Positions 1-8,720 of a stretch of DNA of 64,000 nucleotides are shown here, in pieces. Below the pieces are notes generated by a model that worked only from the letters and a program-made list of their open reading frames with translations, was not told where the DNA came from and did not search any database. Both the position numbers and the translations under genes were made by a program. Source of the stretch: Calditrichia bacterium (GTDB lineage Bacteria > Calditrichota > Calditrichia > RBG-13-44-9 > J075); NCBI GenBank assembly GCA_028284445.1, contig JANQRS010000023.1:62001-126000 (forward strand). The letters run 5' to 3'. Each line of letters starts with the position of its first letter. Within the stretch, counting starts at the first letter, position 1.

Positions 1-594
1 CACGATATCCTTACCGGCCACGTTCTTCTTGACCTTTGCCGGAAGTATAAACGCATTGGCGATGTTCAACTGGCGCTCACGGCGATTCAACCGTGTCTGT
101 GAATTGGTGTAGCGTGATCGCTGCAATAGGTTGCAGCAAAGCGGTAAGCCGGAATAGCTTGAAATGCCGGTGGCGATCAGTTCGCTTTGATTATATCCGC
201 GCTCCCGCTGCCGCTTCGGATGCAGGGGAACCGGTACTAGCAAGGATTGGGAAGACAACTCCCAAGCGGCCCGACTAATGGCAATTTTTCCAGTTTTGAT
301 CGCCAACTTCGGCATATGACGGTATTTAACTGCATGAATCAGGGCACGAACAACTTCATTAAAGTGGAATGCAACCAGCAGTTGGTCAAGGCAGGAATCG
401 TTCAGGCGGCTACGAATATGCTGCTCGGCAAATTGATCAGCAGCCGGTTGCAGCTCAGACAAACAGTCCCGGCACAACGCCGGGTGATAATCAAGGTCTA
501 CAGCATCGCGACAGTATAGACAGCTGGCCGGGAAAACGAGATCAATCAGACCCCGGCCGACATCCTGCAGGTACCGTCGCACAGCAACAGACAT
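1..594 (-). CDS. comF: ComF family protein (phosphoribosyltransferase-like), 3' end cut by window edge
   Basis: The 198 visible codons read open on the minus strand from an ATG at 594 and run off the left edge. Near the N-terminus four cysteines, C25-x2-C28 and C41-x2-C44, form a zinc-ribbon knuckle. Further on comes the ComF signature VPVPLHPKRQRERGYNQSE. The visible part ends at GKDIV, just before the expected PRPP-binding DD..TTGAT loop. ComF proteins are cytoplasmic and are needed for uptake of transforming single-stranded DNA in several bacteria; their exact reaction is unsettled. The ATG lies one base after the TAG stop of the upstream outer-membrane gene, so the two are probably translationally coupled. 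The family call is firm; a role in competence here is inference. Confidence 0.92.
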   Translation of the reverse strand, partial: MSVAVRRYLQDVGRGLIDLVFPASCLYCRDAVDLDYHPALCRDCLSELQPAADQFAEQHIRSRLNDSCLDQLLVAFHFNEVVRALIHAVKYRHMPKLAIKTGKIAISRAAWELSSQSLLVPVPLHPKRQRERGYNQSELIATGISSYSGLPLCCNLLQRSRYTNSQTRLNRRERQLNIANAFILPAKVKKNVAGKDIV

Positions 595-595
595 C

Positions 596-1870
596 CTAGA
601 AACGATAACGGAAGGACAGGCGTGGTTCTACACGCTCAACCGGCTTGAAGAATCCGGGATTATTCGGGTCCTCAACCCAATACCAGCGATATATGGTTGA
701 GAGAAGCAGGAAACTATTCAGCTGAATACCAACTTCTGCTGCCGCCACGGAGTTAATATCGAGCGTGGTAACATCATCGAAATTCTCAATATTAAGTTTA
801 TCATACCAGGCCCGCAATTCAATTGAGGGGATCAAATTCGGTGCTGAAGCCTCAAGATGGAGGATACCGCTTTTGTCTACACCATTCAATTTCTGGAAGC
901 TACCAACCAAACGAACCCGATTTACAATATGGCCGGCCAGTTCTCCAAAATACCCTTCATTGGCGGTTGCGTTCTGCAAACTATTAATGACGCCGATTTC
1001 GCGCTGCAATTCGTAAAGCGGACCGAACAGACTGGGCACAAATTGATCGTTCAGGAAACGCTTTTCGAACTTAACAGCGACGGCCATTAGCCCAATGAAT
1101 TCCGGAAAGACAAAGTTGATACCCAATGCGGTTCCACTGCCAAAATCGTTGAATTCGGCATAATCAGCATAGAGAGTGCTTTTCAACGGCGCAAGGTCCA
1201 GCCATTGCAAGTCTGCACCGATGCCAATTGCGGTAAGGGTTCTACTGGAATCTTGAGCTGAAAAGTCTGTTATATCATTGTCCCGCACCAGGTTAGCATA
1301 TACCCGAAACCGGCGAAAAATCGGATTTTGATCGTCGAGAAGACGGAATGGGCGCATATAAAGATTCACCCCACGAACCGTTGAGGTACCAACAGAACTC
1401 CAAACGGTTTCAAAACCGGCAAAGCCAAAGTCGACATCAGCAGCTAGGCCAATGCGCCGCTTGTCGTAGTTAGAGCCGTTATTGTAATTCCACATCAGGA
1501 AACCATTCCCGAGAATGGCTCGATCCAGGGCGCCGACCCGTACATAATATTCTTCGAATTTTTGCCCGACGCGGATATATCGAATCACACGAAGGAAGCC
1601 GGGTCCATCTTCAAACTCATCTTTACGCAGTTTGAAGTCGCCATTGTTATCATATAATAACTGCAGATTGAGACCGACACCGACCTGGCCAAAGGAAAAT
1701 TCCGGCGCCAGGGTAATAGTGGTAAAGGGCTGGCCATCAATCCAGGTCATTCCCAAACCGCCGAGGACAGTATTTTCTTGAGGATCGCGATATGGATCCG
1801 GGAAGTATTGTGCAAAAATTTGGGTTGATGATAAAATCACCAACAGATTTAGAATCAGGAAGAATTTCAC
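596..1870 (-). CDS. Putative outer-membrane beta-barrel protein, unknown function
   Basis: This 424-residue protein starts at a GTG, with an AAGGAG ribosome site seven bases upstream. It opens with a typical signal peptide (MKFFLILNLLVILSSTQIFA, cleavage near residue 20). The rest alternates aromatic and polar residues in short strands separated by Asp/Asn/Gly turns. It ends in LSFRYRF, a terminal aromatic strand typical of proteins inserted by the BAM machinery. I recognise no specific family; a porin-like or structural barrel is the best guess. It is the upstream partner of the comF-like gene, with a TAG-G-ATG junction. Confidence 0.7.
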   Translation of the reverse strand: MKFFLILNLLVILSSTQIFAQYFPDPYRDPQENTVLGGLGMTWIDGQPFTTITLAPEFSFGQVGVGLNLQLLYDNNGDFKLRKDEFEDGPGFLRVIRYIRVGQKFEEYYVRVGALDRAILGNGFLMWNYNNGSNYDKRRIGLAADVDFGFAGFETVWSSVGTSTVRGVNLYMRPFRLLDDQNPIFRRFRVYANLVRDNDITDFSAQDSSRTLTAIGIGADLQWLDLAPLKSTLYADYAEFNDFGSGTALGINFVFPEFIGLMAVAVKFEKRFLNDQFVPSLFGPLYELQREIGVINSLQNATANEGYFGELAGHIVNRVRLVGSFQKLNGVDKSGILHLEASAPNLIPSIELRAWYDKLNIENFDDVTTLDINSVAAAEVGIQLNSFLLLSTIYRWYWVEDPNNPGFFKPVERVEPRLSFRYRF

Positions 1871-2383
1871 CTGAAACTCCTTTCCCTATGTCAACCAAAT
1901 AGAATTATGTGAAAGATTCTCTGTTGCAGCTAATTGAGCCATCAAGCACGATTACTGGCAGCGGCTTGCTTCTCTCCGTGCGAAAATTTCAATGTTGATT
2001 TTCCGCGAACTGCACTGATCGCGTTAAATTAACCGCCCAGCCGACGAATGCAATCATTTTTTGCTACTATCGGCGTATCCCTCTATGAATAAACGCAATT
2101 TATTTTGCCGCAATTACCAATTGAGATCATTCGCTTCCTGGAGAGATATAATCGGGTGGTGGTTTTTATTTAGTAGATGCCATGGAACGTACGCTTTCCA
2201 CAAAACGCCCAATATGCCAAAAAGTTCATTATCTGCATAATAAAAGGTCTCTTTTTGCCGCTATGAGTGCCGGGTCACCAGATATCAGAAGCGGAAATTA
2301 AAAGGAACTCAGGTTATGCTTAGCTCTGCCCGATTTTTGTTGTATATTTCAGCAGCACTTTTCTTTACCAACAGGATGTTCTT
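1871..2383. other. Divergent intergenic spacer, 513 bp
   Basis: This gap separates the minus-strand outer-membrane gene from the plus-strand PTS IIA gene and must hold both promoters. A TATATT hexamer at 2343-2348 could be the -10 for the rightward gene, but the matching -35 (TTAGCT at 2320-2325) is poor. An AGGA ribosome site precedes the ATG at 2384. I found no convincing ORF, RNA or strong palindrome in the remainder. Confidence 0.5.
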
Positions 2384-2863
2384 ATGAAAATCACTGATAT
2401 TCTGGTTCCGGAGCTCATCCGCTATCCATTAGAAATGAATGATAAAGAATCAGCAATCAAGGAATTATTAAATTTGCTGAATAGCAAAGGCTTGATTCAA
2501 GACTACGATGCGGTGCTTGATGCAGTATTGAAGCGTGAATCAAAAATGACCACTGGTGTGGGAAATGGTGTCGCAATTCCGCATTGCAAGAGTCAGGGCG
2601 CCTCGCAGTTTGCCATTGCATTGGGAATTCACCCTGCCGGCATCGATTTTCAGTCGCTGGATAGTCGTCCGGCACATCTCATTTTCTTGTTGATTGGGCC
2701 GGAACACAAGGCCGGGTTGCATATCCGCCTGCTTAGCCGTATCTCGCGAATCGTTGCGCGGGAAGAAGTGCGGGAAGGACTACTGAATGCCCGCTCAGCT
2801 GACAATGTCTATCAACTAATGGCCAACCTTGAGTCGAGCCCATCAGAGCTCAACTTAAGCTAA
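2384..2863 (+). CDS. PTS EIIA type-2 domain protein (PtsN-like)
   Basis: This 159-residue cytoplasmic protein is a single EIIA fructose/mannitol-type domain. The phosphoryl-accepting histidine is H67 in GVAIPHCKS, and R51-E52 before it matches the conserved acceptor surface. The length equals that of stand-alone PtsN. No EIIB or EIIC transporter gene is adjacent, which fits a regulatory (nitrogen-PTS type) rather than a transport role. A DUF2007 gene follows after 20 bases and is probably co-transcribed. What it regulates cannot be told from the window. Confidence 0.88.
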   Translation: MKITDILVPELIRYPLEMNDKESAIKELLNLLNSKGLIQDYDAVLDAVLKRESKMTTGVGNGVAIPHCKSQGASQFAIALGIHPAGIDFQSLDSRPAHLIFLLIGPEHKAGLHIRLLSRISRIVAREEVREGLLNARSADNVYQLMANLESSPSELNLS

Positions 2864-2883
2864 TTATACTTGGGAGAATATCT

Positions 2884-3321
2884 ATGTCAGAACGCGCAGA
2901 TTGGATCAAACTGGCTCCGTTATCCGGCGTTTTGTATGCTGAAATGCTTTCTGAGATTCTGAAAAGCGAAGATATTCCCAATTACATTGCCCAGGATTGG
3001 GTGTCGGGCGGATATGGCGTCAAGGCGGCTACTGCCGTCGGTAATGTTGCGCATATTTTTGTGCCGCCACAGCATGAAAAAGAAGCACTCAGAATCCAGG
3101 AACATTTCTTGAGCACGCCCTGGCAGGAATTGTCCGGCAGTTTGTCACCAAATTCATTCAAGAAGTTGGCGGCAACTCTCGATCAGCAGAATATTCCTTA
3201 CTATTTCCATAGTTTTGAAGACACCGAAGGTGATGAATCAGCATTGGAAACAGAAGTATTTGTTTATGTTCCGCAGGAACATCTCGAGTCGGTTCAAAAA
3301 TTAGTATCAAACCTGGACTAG
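2884..3321 (+). CDS. DUF2007-like putative signal-transducing protein
   Basis: The first half of this 145-residue protein has the DUF2007 pattern: WIKLAPLSG at the start, a helix with AEMLSEILKSEDIPNYI, and a strand ending IFVPPQHEKEAL. The second half looks like a weaker repeat (a helix with LDQQNIPYYF, a strand VFVYVPQEHLESV), so the protein may be a tandem ferredoxin-like pair resembling PII or ACT folds. It lies 20 bases after the PtsN-like gene and has a GGGAG ribosome site. No catalytic residues are apparent; the annotated family is only predicted to act in signalling. Confidence 0.7.
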   Translation: MSERADWIKLAPLSGVLYAEMLSEILKSEDIPNYIAQDWVSGGYGVKAATAVGNVAHIFVPPQHEKEALRIQEHFLSTPWQELSGSLSPNSFKKLAATLDQQNIPYYFHSFEDTEGDESALETEVFVYVPQEHLESVQKLVSNLD

Positions 3322-3522
3322 TTCGTTCGGGATCACAGGAGTTCTATTCCGATAGGCGGTGTTTTATGCCGGCTTCGGCATTCGCTATTTTCTCTTTTTT
3401 TCCAAAATTTGGCTCTTTCTGGCAACTTTAATAGAGAGGCGTTGAATTCGAACGCCCAACTTAAGAGAACTTCCGGCAGGAGTGTCCGGGGGACGTATCA
3501 TCTATTTCCATGGGGGTTTATC

Positions 3523-5475
3523 ATGCGAGCTTTAGAGCGAGGCAGCTATTCATTTGCCTCAATACCACTTCTATTACTTACCCTAATCTTCTCAAGCCAA
3601 TCTTTTGCTGACGAAATTCCGAAATTTGGAAAGGTATCCGAAGAAGAGCGTCAGATGACGAGCTTTGACCAGGATCCGGAAGCAGACGCGGTTGTGTTGT
3701 TCGATGTCGACGATCGAATCATCGATACCAATGGCCGCTATTTTCATCTTTTCCGTCATCGCCATACCCGCATAAAAATTTTGACCGAAGCAGGAAAAGA
3801 CCGTGCTAACTACGAAATATCGTATCTGGATGAAGATAATATCGACAACTTCCAGGCCCATACGATCCTTCCAAACGGCAAGAAGATTAAAGTCGACAAG
3901 AAGCAAATTAAAGAGGAAAAGTTCGAAGGTTGGCGGCAAAAAGTATTCGCTTTCCCCGGTGTTGAAGTTGGCGCAGTTATCGAGATCAAATATGTTCACA
4001 TAAGCCCATATTTACGCGAATCTTATCCATGGTATTTTCAGTCACAAGACTATACCGTACTGAGTCAGCTTAGCCTGGTTATGGAGCCTGGCTTTAATTT
4101 CAGTGCCTTCTTCAGCAATACCATCGGCGTCGAACCAATCACCGAAGATATCCGCCGTCCCGGCAAGCGCCACGCGCAAACCAAAACAATCTGGCGCATG
4201 CGTGATCTACCGGCAATCCGTGAAGAGCCATATATGAGCGCAATAGAGGATTACCTGGCTGTGATGCATTTTCAATTGGTCAGCTACAAGAATAATTATC
4301 AACTGGTTGAATATATTGGCAAGTGGGATGACCTGGTAAAGAAACAGCTGGAACGCTACAATGATTATCTGAAATCATCTGATGCTGTCAGCAAGAAAGC
4401 CAGCGAATTAACTGCCGGTATCGAATCCGAACGCAAAAAATGGGTGGCGTTATACGAGTTTGTTCGAGATGAAATTGAAAGCACTGACAAAGGCACAATC
4501 TGGGTAGAGAAAAAGCCGGAGAAAGTTCTGGAGGAAGGCAGTGGGACCGGCGCCGAGAAAAACATGCTCCTCGTTAATATGTTGCAAAGTGCCGGCTTCC
4601 AGGCAACACCAGTGCTGATCAGCACTCGCTCAAATGGCCGGGTCATCGAGAAGCATCCACGCCTGAGTCAATTCAATTACGTGCTGGCGCACATCAAAAA
4701 AGGGCGTCGGAGTTACTTCATGGATTCATTTTACGGGCACTACCCCTTTGATATTCTTCCGGTCAGCCGCCTTTCCGGCAGCGGTTTGGTTATTGCCAAA
4801 GGCCCCTCGGAATTTGTCACTATCAAGGCGCCCAAACGTCTAAACAAAGATCATTGCACAACGACGGCCACAATTGACAGCGAGGGAACACTGCATGCGG
4901 AAACCAATCTACGCTTTGAAGGCTATCGTAACATTTATAAGCGCAACGATCTCGATAGCGATGGCGCTGAGAAATTGGTCAAGGATATCCTCAGCAAGCG
5001 CTATGACAATGCCGAAGTTGATTCTTTTGAAATACAGACAGCCGACCGACCTGACCTGCCACTGAAAATTCGTGTCAAATATACGGTAGCGGAATTTGCT
5101 CAGGTGAATGGCGATATGATGTATTTGACGTCTCCGGCATTGAACATTCGTGACAGCAACCCCTTCACAAGCAAGAGCCGCCATTTTCCGGTTGAGTTCC
5201 AGATCAGCGGCGCCAATACAGATATTGTTGATATCGAAATTCCTGAAGGAATGAAAATCGCCGAGCTGCCGAAAACATTTAACAATCAGCAGCCGGGCAT
5301 TCGCTTCAGCAGCAAATGGTCGCAGACCGACAACAAAATCAAGATCAGCCGCGAATATGTTCGCCAGCAGAGCACTTTCCCGCGCAGCAAATACAAGCAG
5401 CTTCGTCAATTCTTTGATACTGTGGTTCGCGCCGACCAGGGCCAGATCGTCCTCGGACCACAATCGAGCGAGTAA
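3523..5475 (+). CDS. DUF3857 protein with inactive transglutaminase-like domain
   Basis: This 650-residue exported protein has a signal peptide (hydrophobic core SFASIPLLLLTLIFSS, cleavage after SFA), an N-terminal DUF3857 domain (about residues 40-220), a transglutaminase-like domain (about 300-440) and a beta-rich C-terminal DUF3858-like part. I chose the ATG at 3523, behind GGGGG, over an in-frame TTG at 3409, because only the ATG gives a proper signal peptide. Where the active paralogue has GDCKD, this protein reads GTGAEKN, and the expected FNH is FNY. The Cys and His of the catalytic triad are therefore absent. It is probably a periplasmic binding or scaffold protein. The active paralogue follows after five bases. 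Confidence 0.85.
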   Translation: MRALERGSYSFASIPLLLLTLIFSSQSFADEIPKFGKVSEEERQMTSFDQDPEADAVVLFDVDDRIIDTNGRYFHLFRHRHTRIKILTEAGKDRANYEISYLDEDNIDNFQAHTILPNGKKIKVDKKQIKEEKFEGWRQKVFAFPGVEVGAVIEIKYVHISPYLRESYPWYFQSQDYTVLSQLSLVMEPGFNFSAFFSNTIGVEPITEDIRRPGKRHAQTKTIWRMRDLPAIREEPYMSAIEDYLAVMHFQLVSYKNNYQLVEYIGKWDDLVKKQLERYNDYLKSSDAVSKKASELTAGIESERKKWVALYEFVRDEIESTDKGTIWVEKKPEKVLEEGSGTGAEKNMLLVNMLQSAGFQATPVLISTRSNGRVIEKHPRLSQFNYVLAHIKKGRRSYFMDSFYGHYPFDILPVSRLSGSGLVIAKGPSEFVTIKAPKRLNKDHCTTTATIDSEGTLHAETNLRFEGYRNIYKRNDLDSDGAEKLVKDILSKRYDNAEVDSFEIQTADRPDLPLKIRVKYTVAEFAQVNGDMMYLTSPALNIRDSNPFTSKSRHFPVEFQISGANTDIVDIEIPEGMKIAELPKTFNNQQPGIRFSSKWSQTDNKIKISREYVRQQSTFPRSKYKQLRQFFDTVVRADQGQIVLGPQSSE

Positions 5476-5480
5476 GCCCC

Positions 5481-7400
5481 ATGCTCAACACAAGCAATCA
5501 ACTGCAGCAAACAACCATCATGTGTATGCTTCTTGTCATGCACATGATGACGTCGATGCTTTCTGCCCAAAGCAGTAAGCTTTGGCCGGAAGCGGTAGAA
5601 GGCCTGGTCGAATACGATCGCACGGAATTTGAGATTTTTAATCAACGTAAGGCGATCCTGCGACAGCAAACACTCTACCATATTTATCATTCAGATAAGA
5701 AAGGCCGCGGTCGTGTTGTTGTAGAGGAAAGCACCTTCAAAAGCTGCCGCAAAATAAGTATCACGCTGCTGGACATGAATAATAAGGTGATTCGAAAATC
5801 CTCCTCCGACGATATAAAGAAAGCTGAAATCACACCGGGCTATGCCCTCTATTCCGACAGTAAATACCAGTATATTGAGGAGTTTTCCCAGGCAGCCTTA
5901 CCGTACAAAGTGCTGATCGAAACAGAAGTGGAGTATCGGTCACTGTTCTTCTGGCCGGATTGGTACCCGCAAGATGATATTCCTGTCCTGCACGCCAGCT
6001 ATAAGCTCATCCTGCACGAGGATATTGACTATTCGGTATCAGCCAGTGGCCTTTCCCCAACCCCGGAAACAGGCAGAGAGGGTGGCAAAACAGTTCACCT
6101 CTGGAAATTGAATGTACTCGAACCGCGCCTGCAAGAGGATTTTGTATCGCCGGACGATCGCTTTCAGATCAAATTAATATTCAAGCCCAACCGCTTTGAA
6201 CTTGCCGGAAATACCGGATATAGCAAGAGCTGGGATGATTTTGCCCGCTGGTATGCCGGTCTCCTGGCCGGACGTCAAAGTCTGCCCGGCGACGCGATCC
6301 TTCAGATCAAACAAATGCTCAAACCGCTGAGCAGCGACCGGGAGAAAATCGCTGTTCTTTATCGCTTTTTGCAGGACTACACGCATTACGTTGCCATCCA
6401 CCTTGGCATCGGCGGCTGGCAACCACATTCCGCAGAATCAGTCTTCCGCAATAAATACGGGGACTGTAAGGATCTCTCGATATTAATGGTAGCTATGCTG
6501 GAGGTAGCTGGTATTAAGGCTTATCCGGCGCTTGCGCGTTTCAAAGACAGTGGTCTGGTGGACCCTGATTTCCCATCCAATCAATTTAACCATTGTATTG
6601 CTGCGGTGCCGCTCCCCGATGACACCCTTTTTGTTGAATGCACTGCCGACTATCAGGCCGCCGAGGTTGCCGGACGCAATCTGGAAGGTACTCATGTCTT
6701 AATGATCACCGAGAATGGTGGAGAATTAGTTCGTATTCCCGAGTCACCTGCTTCAAGCAATCGCCTGGCTACCCACGTGAAGGGAAGTCTTACCTCAACA
6801 GGCATGCTGAAGCTCGATGGCAACAGCAGCGCCAGCGGAAATTGGGCGGGCTATTTGCGAGGCAACCTCGCAGAACGGAAATCTGAAGAAGCCACAGAAT
6901 GGCTGGAGCGATTTGTCGGACGCTATTTTCCACGCTTAAGCTTTGATCAAGTGGCAGTGGCAAATATCAAAGACAGTCTCAGCCTGCCTGTTGATATCGA
7001 ATTTACCACGGCGATATCCAACGCCGCAGCGACAAGTGGCAGACGCCTCTTTTTTAATGCGAATCTGTTCAGCCGGATAACCAGCGACAATATTCCCGAT
7101 GAAGCCGTTGATGAGCGTCGGCTTCCGGTATTCTATTTCTTCGCTAATCAACGATCTGATTCCGTCACGGTCAAAATTCCTCTTGGCTATTCGCTTGAGT
7201 CATCGCCGAAGGCCCAAACGCTGGAGACTCCATTCGGACATTATCGAACGGCGTTTTCCTTTAAGGGCGGTAAGTTGACTTACTTCCGCGAACTCGAATT
7301 AACTCGGACACAGATTGACACCAGCGAATATGGTGACTATCTTGCTTTTTTAAATCAGATTAGCAAAAATGATAAGGCAAAATTCGTCTTCAAACGATAA
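5481..7400 (+). CDS. DUF3857 and transglutaminase-like domain protein, catalytic triad intact
   Basis: This 639-residue paralogue of the preceding gene begins with a hydrophobic signal (MLLVMHMMTSMLSAQ; translation may also begin at the ATG at 5520). It has DUF3857 (about residues 40-230) and a transglutaminase core with Cys329 (YGDCKD), His371 (FNHC) and Asp390 (TADY), the order expected of a cysteine-protease-type triad. The C-terminal 200 residues are beta-rich. Proteins of this type are common in the FCB group; their substrates are mostly unknown, and peptide cleavage or crosslinking in the periplasm is plausible. Only five bases separate it from the inactive partner, suggesting they are made together and may form a complex. 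Confidence 0.87.
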   Translation: MLNTSNQLQQTTIMCMLLVMHMMTSMLSAQSSKLWPEAVEGLVEYDRTEFEIFNQRKAILRQQTLYHIYHSDKKGRGRVVVEESTFKSCRKISITLLDMNNKVIRKSSSDDIKKAEITPGYALYSDSKYQYIEEFSQAALPYKVLIETEVEYRSLFFWPDWYPQDDIPVLHASYKLILHEDIDYSVSASGLSPTPETGREGGKTVHLWKLNVLEPRLQEDFVSPDDRFQIKLIFKPNRFELAGNTGYSKSWDDFARWYAGLLAGRQSLPGDAILQIKQMLKPLSSDREKIAVLYRFLQDYTHYVAIHLGIGGWQPHSAESVFRNKYGDCKDLSILMVAMLEVAGIKAYPALARFKDSGLVDPDFPSNQFNHCIAAVPLPDDTLFVECTADYQAAEVAGRNLEGTHVLMITENGGELVRIPESPASSNRLATHVKGSLTSTGMLKLDGNSSASGNWAGYLRGNLAERKSEEATEWLERFVGRYFPRLSFDQVAVANIKDSLSLPVDIEFTTAISNAAATSGRRLFFNANLFSRITSDNIPDEAVDERRLPVFYFFANQRSDSVTVKIPLGYSLESSPKAQTLETPFGHYRTAFSFKGGKLTYFRELELTRTQIDTSEYGDYLAFLNQISKNDKAKFVFKR

Positions 7401-7442
7401 GCCTGAGGGTGCAATATCCACCATTTTGGGTCGGGCTTATCG
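7395..7442 (+). terminator. Stem-loop overlapping the stop codon of the DUF3857 gene
   Basis: CGATAAGCCTGA (7395-7406) pairs with TCGGGCTTATCG (7431-7442): 12 pairs with one G-T wobble, and the TAA stop lies inside the left arm. A smaller hairpin may form in the loop. Only ATTTCC follows, not a real T-run, so it could be a weak terminator or an mRNA-end stabiliser ahead of selU. Confidence 0.4.
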
Positions 7443-7466
7443 ATTTCCTCGAATGAAAGAGTCCAC

Positions 7467-8531
7467 ATGTCCCGGATTGCCACCGTCAAGATCGATGAAT
7501 TTGTAGCGCTTGCCGACGAACGTCCGGTCTTTGACGTACGATCCCCCGCTGAATTCGCAAAAGGTCATTTCCCCGGCGCCTTCAACCTGCCGCTTTTCAG
7601 TAACGAAGAGCGGGAAAGCATCGGCAAGACCTATAAACATGCGGGCAAGGAAGCAGCAATGCGTGAAGGTCTGGATTTTGTTGGACCGCGTATGCGCCAA
7701 CTAATAGATGCCGTGGCGGATCAAGCCCCGGAACGTCAGGTCTTGCTTCATTGCTGGCGAGGTGGCATGCGAAGCAACAGCGTTGCCTGGCTGCTCGGCA
7801 CTTTTGGATTCCAGGTTACCGTTCTCGATGGCGGTTACAAATCCTTTCGCCGCTATGTGCTTGATGCATTCACCCATGAAAAGTCGATGATTATCCTGAG
7901 CGGCCATACCGGCGCCGGCAAAACGGATATCCTCCACGAGCTGGCAGCCACAGGAGAACAAGTGATTGACCTTGAGAAGTATGCCCATCACAAGGGCTCT
8001 TCATTTGGCAGCCTTGGTGAGGCGCCTCAGCCGACTCAGCAGCAATTCGAGAACAAGCTGGCCATCGCCTGGATGAAGGTGGATGCAGAACGTCCGGTTT
8101 GGATAGAGGATGAGAGCCGAAACATCGGTTCAAAAACCCTTCCCAAACCCTTTTGGTTGCAGATGCGTGCAGCGCAGGTTGTATTCCTGAAAATGCCCGT
8201 CGCACTGCGAACCGAGCGCCTGGAAAGCGATTACGGTCACTTTCCCCTGCCGCAACTGCATGCGGCTGTTGAACGACTCAATGAAAAACTTGGCGGGCAG
8301 CGAACCCGGGACATTCGAGATGCTCTCGATAGTGGTGATTTGGCAACCAGTTGCAGAATGCTGCTAACCTTCTACTATGACAAGACCTATGAACATGGTA
8401 TTTCAAAGCGCAATCCCGAAAATATTCACGTGCTTGAGAGTAATACCAAAGACCCAATGACAAACGCCCGGCAGATTCTCGATTTTTCGGCAGGTATTCA
8501 ACCGTCGATATCGCGTTTCTTGTCCGCTTGA
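7467..8531 (+). CDS. selU: tRNA 2-selenouridine synthase
   Basis: SelU (MnmH, YbbB) replaces the sulfur of 2-thiouridine at the wobble position of tRNA-Lys, -Glu and -Gln with selenium, using selenophosphate and going through a geranylated intermediate. The N-terminal rhodanese domain (residues 1-130) has DVRSPAEFAKGHFPGAFN and the active-site loop HCWRGGMRS with Cys96. A P-loop, SGHTGAGKT, starts near residue 140. The length (354) is normal. It implies selenophosphate synthase (selD) elsewhere in the genome. MnmA, which makes the 2-thiouridine substrate, is encoded at 37.1-38.2 kb. The ATG at 7467 matches the family start. Confidence 0.95.
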   Translation: MSRIATVKIDEFVALADERPVFDVRSPAEFAKGHFPGAFNLPLFSNEERESIGKTYKHAGKEAAMREGLDFVGPRMRQLIDAVADQAPERQVLLHCWRGGMRSNSVAWLLGTFGFQVTVLDGGYKSFRRYVLDAFTHEKSMIILSGHTGAGKTDILHELAATGEQVIDLEKYAHHKGSSFGSLGEAPQPTQQQFENKLAIAWMKVDAERPVWIEDESRNIGSKTLPKPFWLQMRAAQVVFLKMPVALRTERLESDYGHFPLPQLHAAVERLNEKLGGQRTRDIRDALDSGDLATSCRMLLTFYYDKTYEHGISKRNPENIHVLESNTKDPMTNARQILDFSAGIQPSISRFLSA

Positions 8532-8720
8532 CATAGACAGACCTACAAAATTTCCTACAATTTTCTTATAAAAACGTCTAAATTTCCGGCAGTGGGTGTC
8601 GATAAATAGGATAGTGACGAAAATTAAGACAAACATCCACTCGAGATAGATAGCTTTATACGATGATCGCGGCGCTTCTTCCAGCGTATTTTGCGATCAA
8701 ATAAGCCCCTGGTTGAAGCC

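Noticed and set aside
93..599. Three short plus-strand frames in the first 600 bases
   Set aside because: The minus strand codes for an unmistakable ComF protein across the whole stretch.
1871..2383. A 50-codon frame near 2084-2236
   Set aside because: No ribosome site and an amino-acid content that looks random; not reported as a gene.
3409..3522. TTG-initiated N-terminal extension of the first DUF3857 gene
   Set aside because: It would bury the signal peptide 50 residues inside the protein, while an ATG at 3523 has a G-rich ribosome site.
4909..5463. A 184-codon minus-strand frame inside the first DUF3857 gene
   Set aside because: The plus-strand frame has clear domains and a signal peptide; the antisense frame has no recognisable features.
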